Shown here: one piece after another, positions 52,201 to 60,381 of the stretch
Layout: every line of letters starts with the position of its first letter
Position numbering within the stretch: the stretch's first letter is position 1
Assembly (NCBI GenBank): GCA_000333855.2
Contig: CM007320.1
Coordinates: forward strand, 1,097,818 to 1,161,817
Length of the DNA stretch: 64,000 nt
Direction of reading: 5' to 3'
Origin: Endotrypanum monterogeii
Taxonomy: Eukaryota > Euglenozoa > Kinetoplastea > Trypanosomatida > Trypanosomatidae
Translations under genes and position numbers: made by a program
The notes under the pieces: generated by a model
What the model saw: the letters and a program-made list of their open reading frames with translations, nothing else
Databases searched by the model: none
What the model was told of the DNA's origin: nothing

Positions 52201-54296
52201 GCGGCGACCGGCGGCAGAAGTGCGAGCACCGCCTCCTGCATCGTAGGTTCCTCTGACGTCGACTCGCTGAACGTTGTGTGGAGTGTCATCCACGAACGCC
52301 CCTGCGAGCGCACCAGGTCGCGGCTGACCTCATCGTCCTCGTATGAGGTACCCCACCATAGATGACGGGCCCGCATTGCGCCAAAGGCGTCGTGAGAGAT
52401 CTGCAAAAGAGGATATGCCGCACACACGGACTCTGTGACGGCGCTTTTGTAGGAAGCAGAGACCCCCGGCTCTGCTGCGAGAAGTTCCTCTGAGGCATCC
52501 CCAAGCAATGTCGTAATGTTCGGTTGCCTCTTGTTATGTTGCCACGATAGCTGCCACAGCCCGGCGGCGCCTCTGTTGGCGCAGGCGATCATGGAATTCT
52601 TGAGGAGGTCGCAGCGGTACATGGTGTAGACGGCATTGGCAACAAAGTAAGACTCTGAGGTGAGGCTGTAGGGACGGTGGGCATTCGGGGTACTCTTTCT
52701 TGCGTGTCGAAGATGGGTGCCGTCACTCGCTGACGACACAACATCTACTGGGCATTTTGGATTTAGCTGCGTCATGAACACCTCTCGCGAGAGCTCTGTG
52801 ATTGAGAGGCTAGCGGACAGCTGGTGCGTTGTATGCGCACTGGAGGCACAATACCTCAATACCGATGTAGCCAGCTCCGTGCCAAGCAGGTTTTCCGCGA
52901 GGGAGGCGCTCCACACACGTCCCTCCTGCATGGCGAGTTCCCAAGACACGCCGCATTTTTCCTCGAAGCGGGCCATCGCTTGTGAGGCGATGGTCTTGTC
53001 CTCTTCGACTGCAAACCGGCGGAGCGCTTCTTGGTTTAGTGCGTAGCGGGCGACATCCCCGTGATGCAAATCGAGTTTTTCTACCAATTCCTCGCCGAAA
53101 ACTTCACGCGTTGCATCAATGCGCACTTGGAGATCGTCCAGCTGCTGTTGAAGGGAGTTGACAAGTTTTTTGCTGGACCAGAGGCGAGGGTGAACGAGGG
53201 CCACTGCATAAATACGATCAGGGATCGATTTTTCCGCGCATGATTCCAATGGTTGTCCTCCTAGATCAGTATAACCGTTTTGCCAGTCATAAAGTGCAGC
53301 AGCACCGTCTACGACATGTCCATCCTCTGTTACACTGTCAGGAAAACGAAGTTCATTGTATAGCGCTTTAAGGGCTGCAGCGGCATCATCTTCGTTTTTA
53401 CCAGTTATCATGTCAAATACACTAGTGAAGTGACCATGGGCATGTAGCATAGGGTTACGCAGCAGTGTCTCCAGAAAAGGAAGCGGCAGGCTGCGCTGAA
53501 TCAACATTCGGCCAAATGGGTCATAGTGAAGCGGGATATTCATCCAGCACATGCGGCACGCCGCTGTTTCCAGTGCCCCTGTGAAGATATCAATGCCGTG
53601 AGGCGTGGAAGCTGTCTTGGCCAGTGTACTTGACAGCTGGGTTATTCGTTGCGTGGTCTTTTGTGACTCTTCATGTGCATTTTGCGAGGGCCAGGAGGCG
53701 GCGCACCACCAGCAAGAAGACGTGGTCCCGCGCTCACCGCTGCCCTTATGTTGGAACGCCTCTAGTTCTGCAGGGTAGGCGCCATTCACGACATAAAGTT
53801 GCTGAGCACAAAATTCTTTTCTCCCCGAGGTGTTAACCCTCGTGATGGTCACACCCAAGGGCAGATGAAGCACGGCGTCGTTTCCAACCGATGCGCAGCG
53901 CGACGCCAACTCTGCAGCAGAGATGTTGTCTTGTTTGATTACCGTAAACGCTGTGCGCAGTCGTCCATCGTCGAGGGCTGCGTCCCATAGCTCACCGTAG
54001 CGCTGGTAAAAGAGGGACTTGAAGTCCTCTTCGGCCACACACAACGGCGACAGCTCTTGCGCGCGGGTGCTCCGGTCGGAGAGTGGGTGGCGCAGGGCTG
54101 CGTCCGTCGCAGATGTAGCCCAGTAATGGATACCGCCAAAGTACTTTTCTAGCGTTGATGTCCACAACAAAGTGTTGGCAGGGACTGTGTCTTCCGCATC
54201 AATGCACGCCCCAGAGCTTGTGATGCACGTGCGCACGTGGTCACAAACAGCCGGTGACCATTCTTGCGGTCGAATCAAAACAAAAATGGAGCTCAT
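46257..54296 (-). CDS. Giant protein of tandem degenerate NDK-like domains
   Basis: A 2679-residue protein in one frame. It contains about seven divergent units of 280-440 residues. Each carries a block YVxNGxYxxxxR (genomic positions near 53785, 52635, 51790, 50825, 49625, 48610 and 47290). Each opens with a short strand ending in a proline (FVLIRP, ALVHP, IWLHP, VVTLAP) and a Gly-Val strand. Several then show WxVxWxxxxMSWxxFxxxVIG, xxPxxAxxGSxR and HASESPLAALAERxxW. That order mirrors nucleoside diphosphate kinase: VKPD start, GxTNPxxAxPGTIRG, then HGSDSxxxAxxEIxxWF. A histidine at the position of the catalytic His survives in units 4 and 5 (LHASES near residue 1236, LHVSES near 1640) but most other catalytic residues are gone. 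The C-terminal ~50 residues look weakly EF-hand-like. NDK-like arrays occur in axonemal proteins, so a flagellar role is possible but unproven. Confidence 0.6.
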   Translation of the reverse strand: MSSIFVLIRPQEWSPAVCDHVRTCITSSGACIDAEDTVPANTLLWTSTLEKYFGGIHYWATSATDAALRHPLSDRSTRAQELSPLCVAEEDFKSLFYQRYGELWDAALDDGRLRTAFTVIKQDNISAAELASRCASVGNDAVLHLPLGVTITRVNTSGRKEFCAQQLYVVNGAYPAELEAFQHKGSGERGTTSSCWWCAASWPSQNAHEESQKTTQRITQLSSTLAKTASTPHGIDIFTGALETAACRMCWMNIPLHYDPFGRMLIQRSLPLPFLETLLRNPMLHAHGHFTSVFDMITGKNEDDAAAALKALYNELRFPDSVTEDGHVVDGAAALYDWQNGYTDLGGQPLESCAEKSIPDRIYAVALVHPRLWSSKKLVNSLQQQLDDLQVRIDATREVFGEELVEKLDLHHGDVARYALNQEALRRFAVEEDKTIASQAMARFEEKCGVSWELAMQEGRVWSASLAENLLGTELATSVLRYCASSAHTTHQLSASLSITELSREVFMTQLNPKCPVDVVSSASDGTHLRHARKSTPNAHRPYSLTSESYFVANAVYTMYRCDLLKNSMIACANRGAAGLWQLSWQHNKRQPNITTLLGDASEELLAAEPGVSASYKSAVTESVCAAYPLLQISHDAFGAMRARHLWWGTSYEDDEVSRDLVRSQGRSWMTLHTTFSESTSEEPTMQEAVLALLPPVAATTKMIERTLVALEENGVVVTEETDLFGADAFEYVSSGSTALAMARKLATRSGAQLWAMMSATMQEDVRAAAAAFAGDADHSFTLDRLYGGFEVCDAMRIPLDGLEGAWQRSKPLCVSENCWLGYLDICEVWVINGHIPVLEHRYKAEAARVHLLRVRWNASAVSWSQMQNALLGPCHHRSEGEGGSASTPAVGSLTRLLSSLADISPSNARRLEGEPLHIFSASTHHALVDVLRWPRAGSCGPLSSEVALEDWLLKQPSVQNLLLRGTATLSIVVQQVRETVETALPSSLPLQRPLSSPPYWMLRFGHSQRAEELHHGFIWLHPSSTTPEVREAVPQLLLAHGVGVRESGVVPLEVALEGQLLDVLHDSFFKNAYIRKASEVPITDSEARAFAHHFDMDWIKAVQLGLVLNAKEAEQKYGTVHMLIWWDSLTPEHQVKLSDSLFVGYMAKEGLYVMNVPYTYRRSRLHAGSHEVVWYAVEWRVERMSWDNFMMNVIGAADPDTAAVGSLRQNFATHWTQYSLPGKPDEIECVLHASESPLAALAERCRWLAQSPVQDPYGRLLLQSGVSQSLLTTLLSNPSVYNRSTGLIMSAFHMFPREDTHELVLQLRNAQCTRTVVVLPDTTRFVPPSTVHTTPASLFERISKGVGEDEEDQGSLAVLEELSAFYNMTLASGTDPFIQCGFATAHSHDLSSPSPLCRNFAVLYLDPTCTPEVPNAPLGHRAFCTLLEQQLRINGFRVVHERLVQCASAAEASVLYRSHHHRQYRYGVAIPATESLRTSMRRQLRFKEQFGVFYQHSSVCLYNAAEMSQTMKITEREVASLCRRSHQQYPRDTVVMDEGCVIQKLHPGKPHYVMNGDAMEAEREFVAAQATAGVQVWMLTWDSAGTDMGYGHLKRLIADLQGPAGVLRQWLASGGGEEDLGLASKPSTADWDSPILHVSESSIAAVRERQLWWRLPVWSDPTVAMWTKNTGEDEAKSGKAVVTPLCALTVAWALGDPLVPVRPQGDTDPVYLWDTAMGMNAGDAYECIRRCWAAHVTDNRNEEEIRNTAVVTLAPQVAANNVVGHLVRSVLLEKGLRIDSHGFLADHGEDALTLKRFVQYLYPEDWRYSNEEPSDIQLNAEEAERFAQTFGASWGALLNKSQLLPASWATKRLGGMTAPHLRLFVNMAQNSLWVRPHLHVAQLKEYGVYVINAHIPYLAHMVAATITQHPLPYYVVSWSPSLWNWKECLTEVFGHSEPALAAPGSIRGRLYASWPALSLHASPERAEVGGGGGVCVSEGPVESLFTRLHVEWPPLDWFDSDTVGSYILQQQDAPNSLAVLRTWLRNPVVTCDGNSTGVFSHLSFWDTREVVQFARALAVGHKEASASEAPVLPALLLEARDELRKATARQAAQAAWERVVQRRYNLPALCAPSKASVTPTDQLPDNAAESEMLYRNNATLLFFSNRLDATQRAQLRHHLLQYGVAVTTALKCEEEEEQECTAALLDRLYATEAFFSDCHNLASVLAERGEVTVDDQARFNAVFRDEVPWVELLARSAHSEEGHDAHTAVGDSASNSLHQRKRIYSAADAMKIWNLTPQQLWAEVRQGVSMQLSEALEVTCLPCTGRGDTGDVNGCAAVSETNTPWGGHYVVNGLYAAVRAHLQVPATIPDASGAFPAQTPPHMSKWNVTWDARSLSWEDFCQNVIGCSNCAQAASSSFNAFLAKSPSSVMKTHESSQDEVPSPISCLGIMAASGPLAAFAVRRYWSWNATHHDVYLPDPFLRAVVVAGMDHDVVLDEGWLLNPITVVTPRKRMRLFEWTRGCDTLAVLHWMYSCEQMPNGACTEATKVNGARHAAEENSHDSKQCPDKDAVSPAAKPERPPPTPPPRLKTHLRMAWVHDALLHARTDAEYQALWEHYRSLSAAKAGESAVDGEAAPKLTISNTIPFALFYRDFKSLDRLGVRCISQKLKHLFIDIETRRRGCMSYAELTHALSLYHSL

Positions 54297-54324
54297 GTAC
54301 TCAGACGCACAAGGTGGCGTCGCG

Positions 54325-54390
54325 CTGAAGCGAAGGTGCGGGTTGGTGGGATAGAGGATTTTCGACGTGATGAATCAAGGAGAGAGGGAC
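54325..54390 (-). promoter_or_regulatory. Predicted trans-splice acceptor of giant protein gene
   Basis: Sense-strand TCCCTCTCTCCTTG and CCTCTATCCCACC tracts, then CACCTTCGCTTCAG with the AG at 54326-54325, about 28 bases before ATG 54296. Confidence 0.5.
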
Positions 54391-54848
54391 TTTACGTGTG
54401 TGTAAGTGTGTAAGTGTGTGTGTGTGTGTGGAAGGGGTGGGAAAATCAGTGTGTGAAGGACCCGTACTTCCCTGTTTAGTTTACATCCAGGAGACTGCGC
54501 GAAAGCCGAGAATAAAGAGAGTAAAAAAGAATCGCCTCCTTTTGAAATTTTTTCTTTTGCAATACGTTTTCCCGCTCTTCTCCCTTCGGACATTGAAATA
54601 TCCACTCAGCACTCCGGACACCCTATGTGCTGGCCGAGGCTTCTTGTGTGTGTCAAGTGGTGCACAGAGAGTTGAGAGGGCCAGAGAGATGCACAGCGAG
54701 GGGGGTGGGGACGGTCGGTCAGTACCCTCAGTTCGTCGATGAGACGCCGAACAGAAGAGGAGGAGACAATACCTAGTGAAGCAGAGCGCTATAGGGTGAG
54801 GCGTACGCATGTGTTTGTTTGCTCATACAGGCGCAGGTCATACATACA

Positions 54849-54874
54849 CAGACACACACACACACACACACACA
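54849..54874. repeat. CA dinucleotide microsatellite
   Basis: AC run in the spacer between the giant protein gene and the KKT14-like gene. Confidence 0.9.
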
Positions 54875-55445
54875 TGCACATTCCAATAAAAAAATATGTG
54901 CCCCAAAGAGAGAGCGGGATGGCGAGGTGGTGGATGCGGGGGGTATGCCAACAAGGGCATGTAGAATGTTGGATGGTGTGCTATATGAAGTCTTCTAGGC
55001 TGATTTTTGGAGGTCACTCAACACGACCATTTGTTCGTCTCCGAAAAATGTATATATTTACATGGACTTGCGCGCAGTTGTGTGATAGAGCAAAAGAGAG
55101 CGAAAAAAAAAAATGAAGAAAAAAATTGAATCTTATGTCAGATAAAATCTACCAAGAAAAGAAAATGACGTGTTGCATCTAAGTCCGCCATCTTGACGTC
55201 GCGAGCGGCGGGGGGGGGAGGTATGTATGTATGTATGTCTGTGCTTGTGTAGGGAGGGGGGGGGATACGGAGCGGCGTTCTTCTTTTTTTCTCCTTTGCC
55301 CTGTAAGAAAATGCTTGCCTGGTCTGCGCCATGTGTAGCAAGATCGGTGAAAAAAGGTCGCTGCTGGGAATGGTTTTTGCTTCTTCATGTTTTGGCTACT
55401 CTCGTCGCACCACTCCGCTGACTTCGCTTCCACTTTTATCCTCCC

Positions 55446-58038
55446 TCAGAGGGTATGGTAGGTTACGGCGGCATGGAAGCTCTGATGCAGCGTTGCCGTG
55501 TCTATGGGCAAGGCGAGCATCAGGTTATTCATCTGGATGAGAAAGTTCGCCACCTGTGTAGGCTCTGTAGCCATGACAATAAGCCTCTGCAGCAGTATGT
55601 ACTGCTCGGAGGTCAGTTCTGAGGCCAGCGGGTGCTCCAAAAACAGTTGCAGACTGCCCAGCACGTCTTTACCATAGGTGGTGAGGGACGCCGCTGTGCC
55701 GTCATCAAAATCGAAAGGAATTGTGCGACCAGCATTGCGGTCCACAAACATGCTGAAGTCTACCCAGCGTTCCCAGTGAAAAAGAAGCATAAACGGTTCT
55801 CGCGTGGCGCTTTGTGAATTGGTGTTACTGCTGCCGTTGTTGTCGCGCTGATTGCCTTCTTCCAATCTGGGCAGCAAAGATGATTGCTCCGATATCACTG
55901 GCCAGGCGAGAAACATCTCCCCAATAGCTGAGAGGTTTCCATGCACAGTGCGACGTGCAATCATTATCGAGAAGGTCTTGAGCACCAGACGCAGAAGGGT
56001 AGTGTAGCTCCGGAGAGACAAGGGTAGCCCACTTATGGAAACGGCACGGTATCCGAGTGGCATAGAGAGTACAGTAATGCCACCCCCATCAGCGTACCGG
56101 ATGCTGTGAACGTGCATGTGTGGTGCGAGGAGGGAGAGACCAAGGGCTGCGCGACGGGCCTCGTCGGCACCACGAGGGAGATTTGCCGATCGCCACCGGT
56201 AGACGAAATATTGTTGCGATGATGTCTCTTCAACGTATTCATCAGTCGTCGTGCTCTGCGGTGGGCGTGGCTGAGGACCGCCCCCTTCCTCGTAGTGATG
56301 CTTCTCGCCCGTGATGGGAGCCAGCCGCGTCGCTGTCGATGTCCGCAAAGCGCCATCTTTGCCATCATCACAGTTTATCTGTAGTTGCAGTTTATCTGGA
56401 GCAGCAGCGACGACACTGCGGTCTTGCTGCAGCGATGCTTCTGAATGTGCTGTTGCTGCTGTTCCTGCCATCGCGTCTACAACGACTGGCCTGCCCATCT
56501 CAGGCGACTGATCCTTCGTTGCGTGGTTCAATGCCGTCTGGACGGGGGGACGGCTCCGTACCGCGACGTATACCTCAGCCACAAGATGGAAGTGCACGAG
56601 TCGATACCACTCGCTACCGAGTTGAACTACCGATCCGCAATGCAACTCTGGCGCCGTCTCTGCGTGGGTGGCCACTTCCTCTGAGTAGAAATGCGGTGAC
56701 ATGGCAGCGGCGCAGGCCTCCACGTTGCTTTCCAGAGCAGTCTGCACCTTACTTGCGGCGATGACTGTGGCCGTTTGCCCATACACATTGCTTTCAATGG
56801 GATGTCTGTACGAGGGGGTGATGGTAGCTCGCGAGGCAGTCGAGGTTCTGGTATGTGTCGTACAACGAAACAGTTGCTTTGTGGCGCGCACCGCTGCCGA
56901 CGCCCGTGAGACCGTCGTCCACCGCGTTGCATCCTCACCCGTTGTCTTTTCTAATCGAGTGTCGTCTGCTTCTGAGAGCGGCACTGGCGGCGGTGTGGGC
57001 AGGCGTGGCGGGAGCGGCACGGTGCCACGTGCACTTTGCTGAGGTGACTGTTCGTGGCGCTCGATGTCGTCAGGGTCGCTGACGAAGCGGACGCGACTAT
57101 GACGCCCTCCTCCTCCGCTACTGCGGGTGCGGCGGCGCTTCTCTGACCACCACCGGCGCTGCGAGTGGCGACCACCAGTTTCTGTGTGGAGCTGTGGCAG
57201 TACAACCGGTGGCAGCGATGCGGCCCTAAGAAAATTACCATCGCTGTCACCGCGATGAATGAGGATGCCTTCTTCCTGTGGCACAGAGCGTATTGGGACG
57301 CAGCCTGCGTGCCTTGCCTGGACTGCCGCTTCTGATCTCTGCCGCAGCGACCCCGCTGCTGTCACAGAAGATGGAAAACACAGACGGCCTCTCCGAAACG
57401 GGACGGGAGAGGGTACTAATCGCTGATTTGGAGGGGTAGTAGGTGGTGTCAGAAACATCGATGTCGACAAGGGTATCGCCGTCCATGTGACTGGGGCGAA
57501 CTAGGCGTGACACCTCTTCTGTGTGCGCTAGTTCATGTTTCTCTGCCATCGCAGCTGAAGTCCCCATGGAGGTAGTACAGTGGCTACCGGTCGTATCTGA
57601 CCCCATGGGAAGTTCGGCGCTCAGCCGCACACCAGAGCGGCGAGAGTCGCGGCCGTTGCTGCGGCTTCCTTCGTTCTCCAAGCTCCGGAGCTCTTGCTGA
57701 ACAGCCATATCTTGCATCTGGAAGGCGACACACAGCTCGTGTCCAAGACGATCATACATCGGATACTTCGAGCAGAATACGACGTTGGGATTGCGAGAGG
57801 AGAGCGCCATGCGGCGTTGCTCGTAACCACGAACGGTGCGACGCGCTGACGGCTGCGATGCTGAGGTGGCTGGGATAGTATTTTCACTTGCCTTATCGGC
57901 AGCACGCAGTGGCAGCATCTCTCCGTGAACATCGGCTTCCTCTTCTTTTAGTTCCTGGACATATTCTTCCACTGTCATACGACGGATGTACGTGGTGTCG
58001 TGCCCGTAGACTGCATTGTAGGGTGATAATGTCGGCAT
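55446..58038 (-). CDS. KKT14-like (BUB1/BubR1-like pseudokinase) gene, frameshifted
   Basis: Two overlapping frames appear to form one gene. The first runs from ATG 58038 (12 bases after a strong splice acceptor) to a stop at 57247. The second is open from 57500 to the stop at 55446, lacks its own splice tract, and needs a +1 shift. The first frame carries VFSIFCDSS at 57381-57355; FSIFCD fits the ABBA consensus (FxIFxD) used to bind CDC20/APC-C, so the shift should lie between about 57361 and 57250. The second frame ends in a degenerate kinase-like fold: RTVHGNLSAIGEMFLAW where kinases have HGDxKxxNxL, then FMLLFHWERWVDFSMF where kinases have the DFG region. Metal-binding and catalytic residues are missing. 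An ABBA motif plus a BUB1-like pseudokinase is the layout described for kinetoplastid kinetochore protein KKT14. It may be a sequencing error or a real lesion. Confidence 0.55.
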
Positions 58039-58641
58039 GAGATACCGCGTCTGTGCAAAGGTCCGAGTGCAGAGGAAAACAAAAACGAAAAGAAACCAAG
58101 ACAGATGCCTCTCCACTCCAACAGAAGTTCAGCAAGAGATGTGATGGGGGTGACCTTTCCAACAAAACACAGGCGTCGTGGGACTTCTGTGTAACATCGC
58201 ACAAAGGATGTGGGTGGACAGAAGGCTGAAAAGATGGAGGGGGGGGCGGGCAAGGGAGCAGTGCATCACAAATGCAAGAGTGCCATGTCAATCAAGTGAT
58301 TGATCGCTGAAGTACCAAGAGGAGCAAGGATGTGAAAAATTGCTTGCACACAATGTTTGTAATGAATTTTTCTCACATATCGGCCGCTGCGCGACCCCTT
58401 CTTTCTACCCCCCATTCGAGACAGCGTGTGCAACATTTATTGAACGAAAAGCCTTCCCAGAAGAGGATCAATTTTTTTTTCCCGCTAATAATAAAGAATG
58501 ACAAGGCAGAAACGTGCGATGGCACGCAGCAGCAGTAGAGAATGTTGTACAGACTCCTCTCTCCCCCCCTCCCCCCCCCACACACATACATACATACACG
58601 CGCACATAGAAAGGAAAAAAAAAACGACAGTCTATTATGCT
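58039..58641. other. Intergenic region
   Basis: Spacer with the KKT14-like splice tract, a G-rich patch near 58237-58247, a T-run at 58470-58480, and C-runs with a TACA repeat near 58560-58600. No gene seen. Confidence 0.65.
58051..58105 (-). promoter_or_regulatory. Predicted trans-splice acceptor of KKT14-like gene
   Basis: Sense-strand TTTCTTTTCGTTTTTGTTTT and CCTCTGCACTCGG tract, then CACAG with the AG at 58052-58051, 12 bases before ATG 58038. It fixes the start and shows that the upstream non-ATG extension to 58116 is not coding. Confidence 0.65.
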
Positions 58642-60381
58642 CTAGCCAGGGGCAGGGGAGCTGCGAGAGATTAGAGTGGCCCGCATCACCTCTCGCACCT
58701 CGCAGTAGTCTAGCATTGGGGGGGTCACCATATCGAGGACGCCAAACCTATCTTTGGCGGTCCATTTCCACGCTTCTGACACCGAGAAGAGTGGTCGGTT
58801 ATTGAGTGTCTGGAAGTATTGCTCATGGGCTTTGTTTAAGGATGCTGGTCGTGCATCTTGCTCAGGGAAGCTGCCAGAGAGAGCGCTGTCACCGCGTTGG
58901 AGACTCAGGTCTACTTCGCCAAGTGTCTCCATATTATCGATTGAATCCCATAACGTGTTGCCGTTTCGGGTTGTGCTGCTGCTGACCATTGGGACGTCGA
59001 GGGCAGGGTTTACGATGCTGCGCAGATTGCGGAGAGGCCAGCTCGCCGCCACAGCGTCCCACATGGTTGGATCTTGGAGTGAAAATTCTATCTTTTCTCT
59101 TCGGTAGATGTCAGGCGTCCCCCAGTATGTGTCGGTGAGCGTTCCAGTGCCGACGGTGTTGGCAATCAGCGCATTGGTGGACAGGGTCTCCTCAAAAGGT
59201 ACGATTTCCCGGGGCACCGTAAACAGATGGCCCACCAAGCACTGCAGTACGCACGCCACATCCGACGGCGAGACCACAACGTTACTGAAGGATTCGATCT
59301 CGGCTTTGTCGCCGCCGCCGCCGCGCGTGCTCCCAGGAGTGTTGCTATGCTCTTTTGTAGAGACTGCAGTGTTGTTCACCTGCCGCTGTCTATCAGCTTC
59401 GGCAGATAGCGACCCCCCTGACTGTTGCGGCGCGGTCTGTCTTTCGAGGAATAGGGTGCTGGTCACCGTTTTTGTCGCTGGATTCGTTGCACGCTCGAAG
59501 GTCCTAGAGACTGTCGGCCGCGTGTAGGACTGCAGCAGGGCCGACCGAGCCTGCGGTGTTCGAGAGCGCAATAGCTCCTCGTCAGGCATGAAGAGGATGG
59601 CTAGCGCCTTTAATATTGTCACCCATCTTGGGATGCGACGGAGGGCAAGTGCACCTGGAGACATCCCGGCGACAAAGCTACCGCGTAGCACCAGCAGCAG
59701 GTGCAGCATGTAGCGCTTCACAAAACTGGACAGTGTGACGGTTTTCAGCAGTGCTTGTCCATCGGGCGCTGCCATGACCTCTATCATGAAGCGCTTGTTC
59801 ACAATGTTTGATGACGAAGCATTTGCCATCTGCAGCACCACGGCACTATCGCTGGCGAGGGTGGAGACATAGGTGGAAAGTGTAAACAGTGCTCGCAGTG
59901 GCTCAGACAACAGAATTGCGTAGTTGCGACTGCTGCAGAAGGCAACAATGCGCAGGGCGGGTGTTCGCACGGCACGATTATAATTCCGCACTTGCTCAAA
60001 CATAAGTAGGTCCATGAGGGCTGACTGCACTGCGGCGGATGCATCGGCAATACCGTGCAGGCAAACTACAACCACTTGTCTCGGTACAACCATGCTGCGA
60101 GACAGCGAGAATGACATGGTTTTTGGATCTTGGGTCTGGGATCCACTGGAGGGGGCGTCTAGTGCGGCGAGCGCCTCGTGACGACTGGTCCGCGGACTGA
60201 GAGGAGAGAAGATGGAGACTTCTTCCGTGATCGGTGCACCGACTCCACCACTACCGGATCCTGGCGCTGTGAACGGAGGTGCTGTCGCTGCCATGTCCGC
60301 TCTGACCAGAAAGCTGCAGAGGTCCTCTGGGGTGGTGCGCGGGGTGATGACGAAGTCTACGTATTTTGGACCCTTCGGCAT
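58642..60381 (-). CDS. Hypothetical protein with weak AAA+-like core
   Basis: A 579-residue protein from ATG 60381. Residues about 101-172 show a strand, VVVVCLHGIADAS, then AVQSALMDLLMFEQV, a second strand LRIVAFCSSRNYAILL, and LRALFTLSTYV. This order (hydrophobic strand, Q-x-ALL-helix, hydrophobic strand ending in a polar residue, then L..LF) resembles the Walker B to sensor-2 half of AAA+ and MCM-like ATPases. The acidic Walker B residues are replaced (LHG instead of DE) and no Walker A loop is visible, so any such domain would be inactive. A Ser/Thr/Gly-rich linker separates it from the C-terminal part, which has FVFGxL-like and WDAVAASWPLRNLRS segments. An alternative ATG at 60567 would add 62 residues encoded partly by a CA repeat and is less likely. 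No function is assigned. Confidence 0.55.
   Translation of the reverse strand: MPKGPKYVDFVITPRTTPEDLCSFLVRADMAATAPPFTAPGSGSGGVGAPITEEVSIFSPLSPRTSRHEALAALDAPSSGSQTQDPKTMSFSLSRSMVVPRQVVVVCLHGIADASAAVQSALMDLLMFEQVRNYNRAVRTPALRIVAFCSSRNYAILLSEPLRALFTLSTYVSTLASDSAVVLQMANASSSNIVNKRFMIEVMAAPDGQALLKTVTLSSFVKRYMLHLLLVLRGSFVAGMSPGALALRRIPRWVTILKALAILFMPDEELLRSRTPQARSALLQSYTRPTVSRTFERATNPATKTVTSTLFLERQTAPQQSGGSLSAEADRQRQVNNTAVSTKEHSNTPGSTRGGGGDKAEIESFSNVVVSPSDVACVLQCLVGHLFTVPREIVPFEETLSTNALIANTVGTGTLTDTYWGTPDIYRREKIEFSLQDPTMWDAVAASWPLRNLRSIVNPALDVPMVSSSTTRNGNTLWDSIDNMETLGEVDLSLQRGDSALSGSFPEQDARPASLNKAHEQYFQTLNNRPLFSVSEAWKWTAKDRFGVLDMVTPPMLDYCEVREVMRATLISRSSPAPG

Larger units (their letters stand above)
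54297..55445. other. Intergenic region
   Basis: About 1.15 kb without a gene. It has GT runs (54395-54430), a CA run (54849-54874), A-runs (55104-55113), a GTAT repeat (55222-55238) and G-runs (55209-55217, 55255-55263). It includes the splice signals of the giant protein gene and the 3' UTR of the KKT14-like gene. Confidence 0.65.

Noticed and set aside
57247..58116. Separate 289-codon gene starting at 58116
   Set aside because: The frame begins with GTG upstream of the splice acceptor at 58051; its real start is ATG 58038 and it is best read as the first part of the frameshifted gene.
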